Shown piece after piece: positions 48,401-57,033 of a DNA stretch of 64,000 nucleotides; position 1 is the first letter of the stretch, and each line of letters begins with the position of its first letter. Below the pieces are notes generated by a model. It was not told the origin of the DNA, ran no database searches, and worked only from the letters and a program-made list of their open reading frames with translations. Origin of the DNA: Microplitis mediator (taxonomy: Eukaryota; Arthropoda; Insecta; Hymenoptera; Braconidae); contig NC_079973.1 in NCBI RefSeq assembly GCF_029852145.1, positions 17,812,422-17,876,421 on the forward strand, written 5' to 3'. Both the position numbers and the translations under genes were made by a program.

Positions 48401-51271
48401 AGTTGAAAAAAAGACGAAGATATCCTTTGTTCATCCGTTATATCCAAAGTTATAGCAAGATTTCCGAATATCCTTAAATTTGTGAATTTTGACCTGTTTT
48501 TTACTAAACAATATCGCTTTAAAAAAAAATTTTCTATCAAATGCCACTAATTTTGCCTTATAGAGAATGTTTTCCAGTTTTCAAAACCCTGCTTCCATTC
48601 TCTGTACGACCAATACATCCGGAGTTATTGATTATCAAAGCCAAAATGGACTTTTTTTGCTTTGATCAATGATAACTCGGCGCCAAATCGTCGTAGAGAC
48701 TTTTTCAGGCCACCAAATTAAAGGGCATAAAATTTCCTAGAAAAGTTATATAAACCCGAGAAAAAGTTCTTGTAGAATCACATATAAACATATGTGTTTA
48801 TATATGATTATATGAAAGCTTACATAATCTTATAAAATTCTTAAAAGGATTCATATGATCTTATAAGAATTTTATAACAATTGATGTGATTTTATATAAA
48901 GTTATATATAACTTTATAACAATACCAGGTAAAGTTTCATCTGCTTATATATAATCATATATGATCATATAAAAGCTCATAACGATCTTATAAAATTCTT
49001 ATAAGAATTTATATAATTTTATAAGGATTTTATAATAGTTGATATGATTTTTTATAAAGTTATATATGAGTTTATAACATTACCAGATAAAATGTTATAC
49101 ATTATAAGCAGTCATATATGATTATATAAGAACTCATATCATCTTATAATAATTCGTATAATCTTATAAAATTTTTATATAATTCGATGTAACTTTATAT
49201 AAAGTTATATATAACATTGTGAAATAACAAGAGCACGTTTTATATGATTATACATAATCATGTATGATCATATGAAATCTTATATGACCTTATAAAATTC
49301 TTCTACGAATTCAGATAATTAATGAAAATTGATGTGATTTTATATGAATTAATAAATAAATTTGTATAAGTACAAAAGAGTTTAATACGGTTATATGAAA
49401 TCATATATGATTATGTAAAAGTTTATATAGTTTTATGATTCTTATATATAAATTTCTATGGTCTTATAAGCAGGTTATTTTAAAGAAATTGATAATTTTA
49501 TATAAAACACTAATGTGATAAAATTTAATCATATTTGGTACATTATTGATGTAGGATGTATCAATTTGATCATTTGATTTAAGTAATGCTATAGATTGTC
49601 AAATAATTATAAGGGTAAAGTAGACTAGAGAACCAGACAGCAATCAAGAGATCATCAAAGTTGAGCAGCATTGAGGCAGAACATTAATTGGATGGGTGAC
49701 CCCTTGGCAAAATAGCAGTTAACCGATAGATGTTTTTTTTTTTTTTTTGTTCATGCATGATTATATATAATTATATATCATCAAATCCTGCCAATTTTGA
49801 GATCTAATCATATAAAATTTATTGTATATATGATTAGGTAAAATCATTTTTTACCGGGTATATCTAACTTTATATGATTATATAAGATTTTATATGATTA
49901 TATAAGATTTTATAAAGTCATATAAGTTTTTATAGGACCAATTTCATTATAAAACTTTATATGATTTTATATGAGTCACTTTTATATGATTTATGTATGA
50001 TCATATAAGAACTTTTTTTCCCGGGAAATAAACAGAATTTTCTCGATCTTTTCTATTAATCAATTATGTGATACCACGAAATTTTAAGTATTCTTTATGA
50101 AAATAAATTATTTAATCTACAATCTTTATGTATGTACATTTTATCGCGATTTTAGTCGTTAGTCTTATAGCCAGGTTTCGGCACAAAACTTTTATTGAGC
50201 TGTTGGTGGGGGAAGCGTTCCGAGCGAGTTTCAGCGGAAGAGTCTTAAAGCATAGTCTTATAACGAGGTCCTACTGTATCATTAATATTTTTTTGTTTAT
50301 TTTCAATTCCAATAAGCCCCCAAATATTTATTATCATATAATTTTTACGTAGTTACTGTGTTTTAAAAATAAATTTAAATGATTCTTTCATTAATATTAC
50401 AGGATTAACACCAACGATAAATTATTTTTTCCACTCATACGATATAATGATAATTATTATTAATGCTTCTTTTTTAATAATGTTTATATTTTATCGCACA
50501 ATACCAGAATCACCGGCATGGCTTTTTTGCGTTAATAAATTAGATGAACTTGAAAAAGTTATTAAAAACGGATCTAAACTAAATGGAAAAAAATCAATAG
50601 CAGATGATTTTAAATTAATTTATGTTGAAAATGATCTAGAGAGATATAAAATATCAAAACGACAATTGTATCTGTGGAATATATTATCCCAAACAGAAAT
50701 AGCTTACGAAGTAATTGGTATAACATATTTAACAGCATTGTATGCCCTTATATTTGGTTCGTCATATTACTCAATACTAGCAGCCGTTACCAAATCATAC
50801 ATAGCAAACAGTTTGATTGCATTTTCAACATTGGCTGGTATGTTATGCGGACAATTTTGTTTACTATTAATGGGACACCGTAAAATATTACAAATATCAA
50901 TATATTTAGTATTTATGAGTTGTTTTATGCTCACAATCAATCTTTATGAAATGAAACCAACCAATACCGGGCCAACCATAACATTTCTCTTGATAAATGT
51001 TTCAGTAGTTAGTTTGAGTTATGGCGTATTACTTAATTATAATGTTCGAACTGTCCCGACGTTATTGCGTGGAAGTTTATCTGGAATTTGGAGAGCAACT
51101 TGGGCAGTATTCGTTTGGATTGGAAATCATAATTATATTCAATTTCCAACTACTGCGATAACATTGATTTTAACATGTATTATTGCTGGATTTTTTAGTC
51201 TCAATATCAAGGATTTATATCACCGTGAATTACCTGATACTGTTTTAGATTCTGTTTATTTTAAATTGTAA
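34981..51271 (+). CDS. SLC22-type organic cation/carnitine transporter (MFS), four visible exons
   Basis: Exons 34981-35203, 35315-35521, 46247-46580 and 50403-51271 join with GT-AG borders and matching phases to about 544 codons, ending at TAA. The layout fits SLC22: TM1 (LLITILISFCVFTHML), then a large extracellular loop with several Cys and sequons NWT, NYS, NIS, NST. TM2 follows, then the MFS loop motif GDWMGRK, TM3-6, the PESPAWL motif, a charged loop, TM7-12, and a tail with LPDTVLDS. These plasma-membrane carriers move organic cations, carnitine or related solutes; the substrate cannot be told. The usual R/T residues of the ESPRWL motif are altered (SPAWL). The start exon is missing: the first visible exon begins inside a codon. 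Frames are intact, so the gene looks functional. Confidence 0.85.
35315..35521 (+). CDS. Transporter exon (extracellular loop)
   Basis: 69 codons between acceptor GACAATCAG and donor AAG|GTACTA. It carries CIGIC and two further Cys plus NYS and NIS sequons, as expected of the SLC22 loop. The preceding intron is only 111 bp. Confidence 0.8.
35652..36338. mobile_element. Element K: CACGGAGAG-ended array element in intron 2
   Basis: Ends CACGGAGAGAATTTTATG and AATTTCTCTTCGTG, with TA on both sides (35650-35651, 36339-36340). The interior has words such as GGTAACAGCTACTATCA and ATGATGGTAAC in both orientations. A CACACTTACC / GCACACATGCGTACACTCGC microsatellite complex lies at 36005-36170. Noncoding. 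Confidence 0.75.
36677..38072. mobile_element. Element I: CCCGAGTC-ended array element in intron 2
   Basis: CCCGAGTCAAAATTAAAA at the left is mirrored by TTTTTTAATTTTGACTCGGG at the right, with CC on both sides (36675-36676, 38073-38074). Subterminal motifs are TTCAGCCTCNAAA and AATTTCAGCCTAAACTTGG in both orientations. The middle holds an AT array of AAAAATATATTTTT type (about 36935-37250) and a tRNA-derived SINE. Confidence 0.75.
37475..37676 (+). mobile_element. tRNA-derived SINE with poly(A) tail
   Basis: The head GTCGGTAGCGTAGCCTAGTCG has an A-box-like word (TAGCCTAGTCG), followed by a perfect B box GGTTCGAATCC at about 37537-37547. Unrelated body sequence follows, then an A23-type tail at about 37652-37674. 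No tRNA cloverleaf closes, so this is a SINE and not a tRNA gene. Expected to be transcribed by RNA polymerase III (family knowledge). Confidence 0.7.
38073..39360. other. Intron 2 sequence, unassigned
   Basis: Mixed DNA with a (GTA)n tract at 38693-38715 and a G+C-richer stretch at 38640-38890. A lone B-box-like word with a SINE look, GGGTTCGAATCCCACTTAG, is at 39118-39137, followed by T/A-rich tail sequence. Short ORFs here have no family resemblance. Confidence 0.4.
39360..39600 (-). mobile_element. tRNA-derived SINE, minus strand
   Basis: Read on the minus strand: GTGTAGCGTTGCGGTTAGCGC (A-box region) and, about 30 bases on, AGGTTCGAATCCC (perfect B box), followed by a body that ends in an A-rich tract near 39360. 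The head is similar to that at 37475. Confidence 0.6.
39601..40712. other. Intron 2 sequence with a dispersed repeat
   Basis: At about 39890-39960 it carries GCGATTGAGATATGCACTTTTGGATTTTCC-type sequence that recurs, diverged, at 56150-56210. Otherwise AT-rich and noncoding. Confidence 0.4.
41041..41924. repeat. Foldback 1 in L (GGGTGGCGC ends)
   Basis: GGGTGGCGCAAAAAAACCGAC is mirrored at 41904-41924, flanked by TA. Arms of about 280 bp surround a single-copy loop of about 320 bp. It is the same element as 44541-45400, in the other orientation. Confidence 0.85.
41936..43812. repeat. Foldback 2 in L (CACTAATGG ends)
   Basis: CACTAATGGAAAAAAATTAA is mirrored at 43793-43812, flanked by TA. The arms are each more than 800 bp and nearly identical, axis near 42870. 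The outer arm shares CAACAGGCTCTAAC and ATGGTCGTACA blocks with the foldbacks at 30580 and 47090. Termini are literally CACTA...TAGTG. Confidence 0.85.
43820..44520. repeat. Foldback 3 in L (GGGTGATCG ends)
   Basis: GGGTGATCGTTAAAAATTAA is mirrored (with GGGTGGTCG) at 44501-44520, flanked by TA. The right arm has about 115 extra bases relative to the left. Confidence 0.8.
44541..45400. repeat. Foldback 4 in L (GGGTGGCGC ends)
   Basis: Near-identical to foldback 1; the unpaired loop is in the reverse orientation. TA on both sides, followed by a (TA)n run at 45401-45455. Confidence 0.85.
45776..46246. other. End of intron 2, with a minus-strand SINE scrap
   Basis: TTATTATTA-rich DNA. At 45950-45985 the minus strand reads GCGGGTTCGAGTCTCACTTGG, a B-box-bearing scrap like the one at 39118. 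Otherwise nothing before the splice acceptor. Confidence 0.5.
46247..46580 (+). CDS. Transporter exon (TM2 to TM5, GDWMGRK motif)
   Basis: Acceptor TTTGTCAG, first codons TTC AGT ATG GGT TGT GAC; donor GGAATAG|GTAAAA in phase 1. Contains NST, the TM2-3 loop motif GILGDWMGRK and following membrane segments. The alternative acceptor four bases downstream would break the frame. Confidence 0.8.
47090..48745. repeat. Foldback in E (CACTGGTCACAG left end)
   Basis: The right arm (about 48060-48745) mirrors 47385-48040 closely (GCCACCAAATTAAAGGGC, CAATACATCCGGAGTTATTG). The outer 300 bp of the left arm, starting CACTGGTCACAG after TA, has no partner, so the right arm is truncated. Near the axis lies TTACCGCCGGCATTAGAGTT, as in the 30580 foldback. 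Confidence 0.75.
49630..49735 (+). pseudogene. 5S rRNA-derived sequence
   Basis: The order GATCATCAAAGTTGAGCAGC then, about 19 bases on, TTGGATGGGTGACC matches the internal promoter region and 3' half of eukaryotic 5S rRNA (GATCACCGAAGTTAAGCAGC, TGGATGGGTGACC). The rest is diverged, so it is a pseudogene or the head of a 5S-derived (SINE3-like) retroposon. A run of about 17 T follows at about 49734. Confidence 0.7.
50403..51271 (+). CDS. Transporter last exon (TM6 to TM12)
   Basis: Acceptor ATATTACAG; the first two bases complete a Gly codon (GIGLTPTINY). PESPAWL, a charged cytoplasmic loop, six hydrophobic segments and a short hydrophilic tail ending YFKL-stop follow. No clear AATAAA is seen before element M, which starts 136 bp after the stop. 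Confidence 0.85.
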
Positions 51272-51407
51272 TTATTTTTTTGTTTAAGTTTAGTATTACA
51301 GCTGGTCATGTTTTAATATGTCAATTATGTTTGTATGAATTTTTGAATAGTGTATCAGTGCAGATTGATGTGTTTGTTGATCAATTTTACCAGCAGTTGG
51401 CTTAATA

Positions 51408-52842
51408 CACGGAAAAATTGAAACCTTCCTGTGCAGCACACGACTGAGTCGTGTGCAAGAAAAAATAAGGGCAAGCACACGACTGGTTCTGGTGCGCACA
51501 CTAACCAGTCGTGTCTAGCACCGTACTCAGTCTGGTGCGCCACCCGAACGATACCAACGGCAGCACAGTAATCAGTCGTGTGCAGAACAATACTGATTTG
51601 GGTGTGCACATTAGGGTGCTTCGTTTGAACCGACTATTTTTTTTTTTTCGCTCACATCCCGAAATTTTGTTGGAAGTACTCCAAAAAACATTCCCTGAGA
51701 GTTTGAGCCCTTAAAATTAATATTAAGTACTCGAACACAGCGTGTGAAGATTTCCCATTTAAAATACACGTAAACTTTGGTTTTTATTTTTTAAACTTCT
51801 ATAACTCCGCGGCATTTTATGATATCATCTCGCCTAAAGTCGGGATTTTCTCAGAATTAAATGTACTACAAAAGTGTCCGTTGCCGCGAAGTCGTAACTC
51901 ATACGGGTGGGGTAGTACGGACCGCTAAACCGAATTTTTTCATAGAATTCTTGTTTTTTCTCTCATTATCTCATAAACAACAATACCTACAGAAAAAATG
52001 CAAATGACAATTTCATAGGAAATTCAATTTCCTACAAAAAAGGTCCTTAGCACCGAATCACTCAGATTGATATTTTCTGAGATATTAGTCAAATAAAAAA
52101 TCAATATTTTCTAAGATTTGATTAGACATTTTATGGGAATTCAATGCTACTTAAACTTCAATAATTAATATCTCAGAAAATATCAATCTGAGTGATTCGG
52201 TGCTAAGGACCTTTTTTGTAGGAAATTGAATTTCCTATAAAATCATTTTTTACAATTTTTCCGTAGGTCTTGTTGTTTATGAGATAATAAGAAAAACACA
52301 AGAATTCTATGAAAGAGTTCGGTTTAACGGTCCGTACTACCCCACCCGTATGAGTTGCGACTTCGCGACATTAGGCACTTTTGTAGTACATTTAATTCTG
52401 AGAAAATCCCGACTTTGGGCGAGATGATATCATAAAATGCCGCGGAATTATAGAAGTTTAAAAAATAAAAACCAAAGTTTACGTGTATTTTAAATGGGAA
52501 ATCTTCACACGCTGTGTTCGAGTACTTAATATTAATTTTAAGGGCTCAAACTCTCAGGGAATTTTTTTTGGAGTACTTCCAACAAAATTTCGGGATGTGA
52601 GCGAAAAAAAAAAAATAGTCGGTTCAAACGAAGCACCCTAATGTGCACACCCAAATCAGTATTGTTCTGCACACGACTGATTACGGTGCTGCCGTTCAAA
52701 TGCTGCACCAGACTGAGTACGGTACTAGACACGACTAGTTAGTGTGTGCACCAGAACCAGTCGTGTGCTTGTCCTTATTTTTTTTTGCACACGACTCAGT
52801 CGTGTGCTGCACAGGAACTAGTTGGGTTTTAATTTTTCCGTG
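51408..52842. mobile_element. Element M: CACGGAAAAA-ended array element just 3' of the transporter
   Basis: Ends CACGGAAAAATTGAAACC and GTTTTAATTTTTCCGTG with TA on both sides (51406-51407, 52843-52844). The subterminal parts repeat CACACGACTGAGTCGTGTG, ACTAACCAGTCGTGT and similar palindromic words. The original element was about 410 bp; a foldback is inserted in its middle. Confidence 0.8.
51614..52638. repeat. Foldback in M (GGGTGCTTCG ends)
   Basis: GGGTGCTTCGTTTGAACCGA is mirrored at 52619-52638, with TA outside. Arms of about 480 bp are nearly identical, with only a short centre. The ACCGACTATTTTTTTT block links it to the GGGTGGCGC foldbacks in L. Confidence 0.85.
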
Positions 52843-52892
52843 TAGATTTATCGTTTACACTAGTGACATATTAAGCGTTTGTATTATGCCCA

Positions 52893-53155
52893 CACTGAAA
52901 AAAAATAAATGTTGCTGCAACAGGAACGTTCCTGTAGCATGATCTTGTTGCTGCGACAGGAATAACCCATGGCTGCAACAGGATATTCCTGTTACAGCTT
53001 CAAGATAAGTCCTGTTGCAGCCACAGGTTATTCTTGTTGCAGCCACAGGAATAATCCTGTTGCAGCTACAGGACTAGTCCTTCTGCAGTCACAGATCAAT
53101 TCCTGTTGCAATCACAGGTCCATTCCTGTTGCAGCCACAGGAATAATCTCAGATT
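52893..53155. repeat. Array element N (CACTG end, GCAACAGGAAT motifs), one end only
   Basis: It begins CACTGAAAAAAAATAAATG like element L, then GCAACAGGAATAATCCTGTTGC-type words alternate about ten times with variants. No CAGTG end follows, so the right end is lost or the array has decayed. Confidence 0.6.
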
Positions 53156-53580
53156 CATAATAATGGTAAAAAATGCCATCTGGCAGCCAGAATGGAAGGT
53201 AGATTTTTCGAAAACTTTCAGCACCTTCCTGATTTATCGCTAGCTTGCGCTTAGTTTAACCCTTATGTTAATGACCGGGTACCCGGGTGCCCACCGCGAC
53301 TTATTAATATGAAAAATTAAAGTAAAAAATCAATATTTTATTTTGAGCTTCCGGATCGTTGTTTTTCAGCTCAAAAGCAAGCGAATTGTGATAAAAAAAA
53401 ATTTTTTTTTTACTTTCTTTTATTTTAAAAATAAACTCAAACTTGAGCTATCGCTTCATTGGCAACCGGGTACCCAGGTACCCACATTAGGAAGCATAGA
53501 AATAAAATTAAAAATGGTAACTAAAAATGCATGAAAGTAAATTTTATTTAAAAAATGAATAAATACAATATTTTTTTCTC
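53156..53580. other. AT-rich spacer with GGGTACCCGGGTACCC words
   Basis: Short GGTACCCGGGTGCCC and GGGTACCCAGGTACCC blocks occur at 53278 and 53467, and again at 54175. They may be ends of one more array element, but no full structure is visible. Confidence 0.35.
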
Positions 53581-53960
53581 TAATGAATGAAATTATTCGT
53601 GACATTTTAAGCATTGCGTGAGATCCCAGTTCGGGCTATCTACATTTTTCTCAATTTATCTATAAATTGTCTTATTGAGAAAGTAAATTGTAAATTTGGG
53701 TTTCACTATATTTAAAAATTACTGTATTACCGTACGATGGACGGTGTGGCTCAATAAGTTATAGATCAAATTGAACGGAATATAGTATAAGACCGGATAG
53801 CTCAACTGATAGAGCACTCGACGCGATACCGACATGGTCTGGGTTTGATTCCCAGTTCGGACTATCTATATTCTTTTCAATTTATCTATAAATTGTCTTA
53901 TTGAGAAGGTTAATTGTAAGTTTAGGTTTCACTATATTTGAAAAATTGGATTCACTATAC
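53580..53960 (+). mobile_element. tRNA-like SINE, partial dimer
   Basis: 53789-53863 has an A box (TAGCTCAACTG) and a near-perfect B box (GGTTTGATTCC) inside a tRNA-like head, but the anticodon arm does not pair, so it is not a tRNA gene. The downstream body (CTATCTATATT...TTATCTATAAATTGTCTTATTG) also occurs upstream at 53628-53675, giving a head-to-tail pair with the first copy truncated. Confidence 0.65.
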
Positions 53961-54570
53961 TAAAAAAACCGGCAGATATTCAGCTCCGAACAATAGGACC
54001 AGCTCTACTACCTGTAGTGCACTAAACTGGTTTCAGTTGTTATTCACAATTCTACAGAATTTTTTTTTCTGAGAATAGTCTGTAACTATTGATATTGAAA
54101 AGAAAAAAAAATTTTAGAAAAATTTTTTTTTTAATAAAATAAACAAAATTTTTAATATTTAGGTTCGTGGGTACCCGGGTACCCGGTCGCTAAAAAACGT
54201 CGGTAAAGTCGATCATTAACATAAAGGTTAAATAACACAAAATTTTTTCGGAAACTGAAATTCTATTTTCGTAAATCTTGAAACCTTCACACATCCCTAT
54301 TTTATCGCTTTGAGGCCTAAATGATAAAAATAACCAAAATATTTGGTATTTTAGTGGTTTTAACTTCTTGTGGACTTTTCTCATGCAACATAGCATTTTT
54401 CCTATGATGACATGGAAATTACTCCGGTAACATGGGAAAAATTCCTACACTGGCATAGTAAAAATACCCATGTCAATAAAGGACTTTCAGCAATGTTAAC
54501 AGAGGAATTTTTCCATGTCTGCATGAAAATTTATCCAATTTAAATTTATTGTTTTTATTTTTGTTTTCCA
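53961..54570. other. AT-rich DNA with CATGGGAAAAATTCC words
   Basis: At 54390-54530 words such as CATGGAAATTAC, CATGGGAAAAATTCCTA and GGAATTTTTCCATG face each other, like the interior of an array element. Termini were not found. Confidence 0.35.
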
Positions 54571-54577
54571 AATCAGG

Positions 54578-54662
54578 AGACACGGTAGTGTCTCGCGCCA
54601 AGTACACGTTCAAACACATGTTTATGTGTGAAGTGTCATGGCGCGAGCCTACCGTGTGTCTA
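54578..54662. repeat. Imperfect hairpin of about 85 bp
   Basis: ACACGGTAGTGTCTCGCGCCA pairs with TGGCGCGAGCCTACCGTGT after a loop region containing ACACATGTTTATGTGT. The stem is about 30 bp with two small bulges. The size resembles a pre-miRNA, but transposon origin is at least as likely. Confidence 0.5.
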
Positions 54663-55680
54663 CACCGTAGACATAGTGGTTTTTGGCTCTTTTTAGCTCT
54701 CATTTTTAAAAATTTTTTTAAAATAATAAATTTTTAGAAAATTCTTTCTCTATTCGAAAGATAGTTGATTATTCGTCTTAAAATTATAAAACTTCATTCA
54801 TTTTAGTTATGAGAACTAATTTAAATAATGAAATTAGGCCAGCATATACTATAGCACCCCCAATTTAGACACTTCTATAAATTTTTTCATGCGAAAAGGG
54901 CACTGCCAGATAATAAAAAGTTATAAGAAATGCCATGATTCAGTAAAACATTGAAATTTTTTTGTAGCAATGATTCATTTTTGCGCCACCAGCGGTGCTT
55001 CAGTCTGTATTGCACACCTCAAGCGCAAAAGCGCAGGTGTGCGTTATGGACGGTTTTTTTTATTCGACTATTTTACTCACATAAAAATCTTTCTACACTA
55101 TTTTTATTCCACCAAGATAGGTAAAATTGTATACTAGCATATAGAGAATTTATTAAGGAACACTTTAAACACAATTTTAAGTCGATTCATTTTTTTATTC
55201 GTTTAAAATGAATTATTTTAACTCAAGAAATCTATGCTGTCAATTGTTACGTATAAAACTTCGTAAACACGATAACTCTCGATAGACACCATTAGTCGGC
55301 CTAACTTTTTTTTATTGTCTTTGTATTTTTTATCACAAGAACCCTTATGAAAATTACTATCTGAATCCTTTTAGTTTAATTGTAATTAATTAACGACGTA
55401 AAACTGATTATTCGTGAAAAATTTAGCTGCTATTTTTTTACTGTTGTTATTAATTTTTTCAATGTTTTTCTCTATCAACTACTGGTGGCAGCACTAGCGT
55501 ATCAATATGTTTGAAAAAAAAGCGACATCTAAGACAAAAGGCGGGATATTTAAAAAAAAATTTTAGTAAAAAAATATTAAACTGAAAATAAGAAAAAAAT
55601 AAATCAAATTGATAATTTGTAAGTTGAATAAATGTTCATAATAAAAAAAAATACTTTAATATTCCCGACTAGAATTTCTT
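54663..55680. other. AT-rich intergenic DNA
   Basis: No coding potential seen. A small hairpin GCACACCT...AGGTGTGC with GCGC-AAAA-GCGC inside lies at 55011-55043. Confidence 0.4.
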
Positions 55681-55734
55681 CCTGATTTGCCTGAAGTACC
55701 ATAAGGACCTTATCGGTTTAATATAAGGTTTGCC

Positions 55735-56020
55735 TTATTAGGGCAAACCTGACAAGGAACTTGTCAGGACCTCATCAGGATATCCTTATTCAAAAAAAAG
55801 TTATTTGCCACCGGGTCAACCCGACGAGTTCCTGATCAGAACCTCGTCAGGATATCTCTATTAAAAAAAAAGTTATTTGCCATCGGGTCAACCTGACGAG
55901 TTCCTGATCAGGGCCTCGTCAGGATATTCTTATTAAAAAAAAAGTTATTTGCCATCGGGTCAACCTGACGAGTTCCTGATCAGGATCTTATCTGGATATC
56001 CTTATTCAAAAAAAAGTTAT
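55735..56020. repeat. Tandem repeat of about 78 bp, about four copies
   Basis: Unit: CATCAGGATATCCTTATT, AAAAAAAAGTTATTTGCCA, CGGGTCAACCTGACGAG, TTCCTGATCAG. Units differ by a few bases. CCCGACTAG at 55663 could be one end of a CCC-type element, but no partner end is seen. Confidence 0.75.
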
Positions 56021-56382
56021 CCCATCTCTTTAAATATTTCATTTACAGGCTAAAAATTAAAAAAAGTACAAAAGAATATTATATAAAATTCACATCAATC
56101 ATTGTAGCACAGATTTTTTACTTTATTATTATTATATAATATTATATAATAAAAGTAGTGATTAAAAATAAAATATGCGATTGAGGTGTGCGCTTTTGGA
56201 TTTTCCAACATTTTTTTACTGTAGTTTCATTAAGTTAAATGGAAATTCTGATATAAAATTCAAACAATCCGTAGTTAAATTATCGATATCATATCAGGAG
56301 ATAACAATCAATAGAATGTAAGAACGTTTTAGATTTCAATGATATAAATAAATTCTTGTTAATGTCTAAGATGAATTTTTTT

Positions 56383-57033
56383 TTCAGTCGACTTTAACGG
56401 AATACTGGAGAAAGATTTTTCTCATGCAGTTAATGAAATGTACAAAATAAAATAATTCAATATTTTCTGAATCGTTTGGTCACAAACTTTATACGAAAAT
56501 GTTAATTATTAATTATGAAAATAATTATTTAATTTAATCAACAGAAAAAAATACTAGCCTAACAGCTGCTATTTGTACCGACGTGGTCTGCGCATATCCA
56601 TAGTGGGGAGAAGTTGCGCGCGTCGCCATGTCTTATTTAAAATTCTAAGCGCGTAAATTATTTTATTTCAGGCAATTATTTATTTTAATACCATAAATTC
56701 AATTAATAAATGAGAAATTTTTGTAACAATTGATAAAATTATTGAAATTATTAATATATACTGTGCTTGGAATTTTAAATAAATCATGGCGACGCGCGCA
56801 ACTTCTCCCCACTATGGATATGCGCAGACCACGTCGGTACAAACAGCAGCTGTTAGGCTAGTATTTTTTTCTGTTGATTAAATTAAATAATTATTTTCAT
56901 AATTAATAATTAACATTTTCGTATAAAGTTTGTGACCAAACGATTCAGAAAATATTGAATTATTTTATTTTGTACATTTCATTAACTGCATGAGAAAAAT
57001 CTTTCTCCATTATTCCGTTAAAGTCAACTGAGG
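56383..57033. repeat. Near-perfect palindrome of about 650 bp
   Basis: Arms of about 270 bp are almost exact mirror copies, including AGTCGACTTTAACGGAAT, ACCGACGTGGTCTGCGCAT and GTTGCGCGCGTCGCCATG. A short non-paired centre lies at 56655-56760. Unlike the other foldbacks it has no obvious TA-flanked GGGTG or CACT ends. Confidence 0.85.

Larger units (their letters stand above)
46830..50025. mobile_element. Element E: CCCGGGAAAAAAAG-ended array element(s)
   Basis: CCCGGGAAAAAAAGATTTTAT at 46830 and ...ACTTTTTTTCCCGGG ending 50025, with AA on both sides. Subterminal regions are packed with TATATGATTATATAAG and TTATAAAATTCTTATA words. Two further internal ends of the same kind (about 48755, CCCGAGAAAAAG; about 49860, ATTTTTTACCGGG) suggest that more than one copy is stacked here. 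A foldback and a 5S-like piece are nested inside. Confidence 0.7.
46606..50276. mobile_element. Tigger/pogo-like MITE in intron 3, split by element E
   Basis: The left end CAGTAGAGTCTCGTTATAAG and the right end CTTATAACGAGGTCCTACTG are flanked by TA (46604-46605, 50277-50278). A second inner CTCGCTATAAGACTA / TAGTCTTATAGCCAGG pair lies near each end. The end type and TA duplication fit Tigger-like elements. No transposase. Confidence 0.75.

Noticed and set aside
53789..53863. Functional tRNA gene
   Set aside because: A and B boxes are present, but acceptor and anticodon stems do not pair; the same downstream body is repeated, so it is a SINE.
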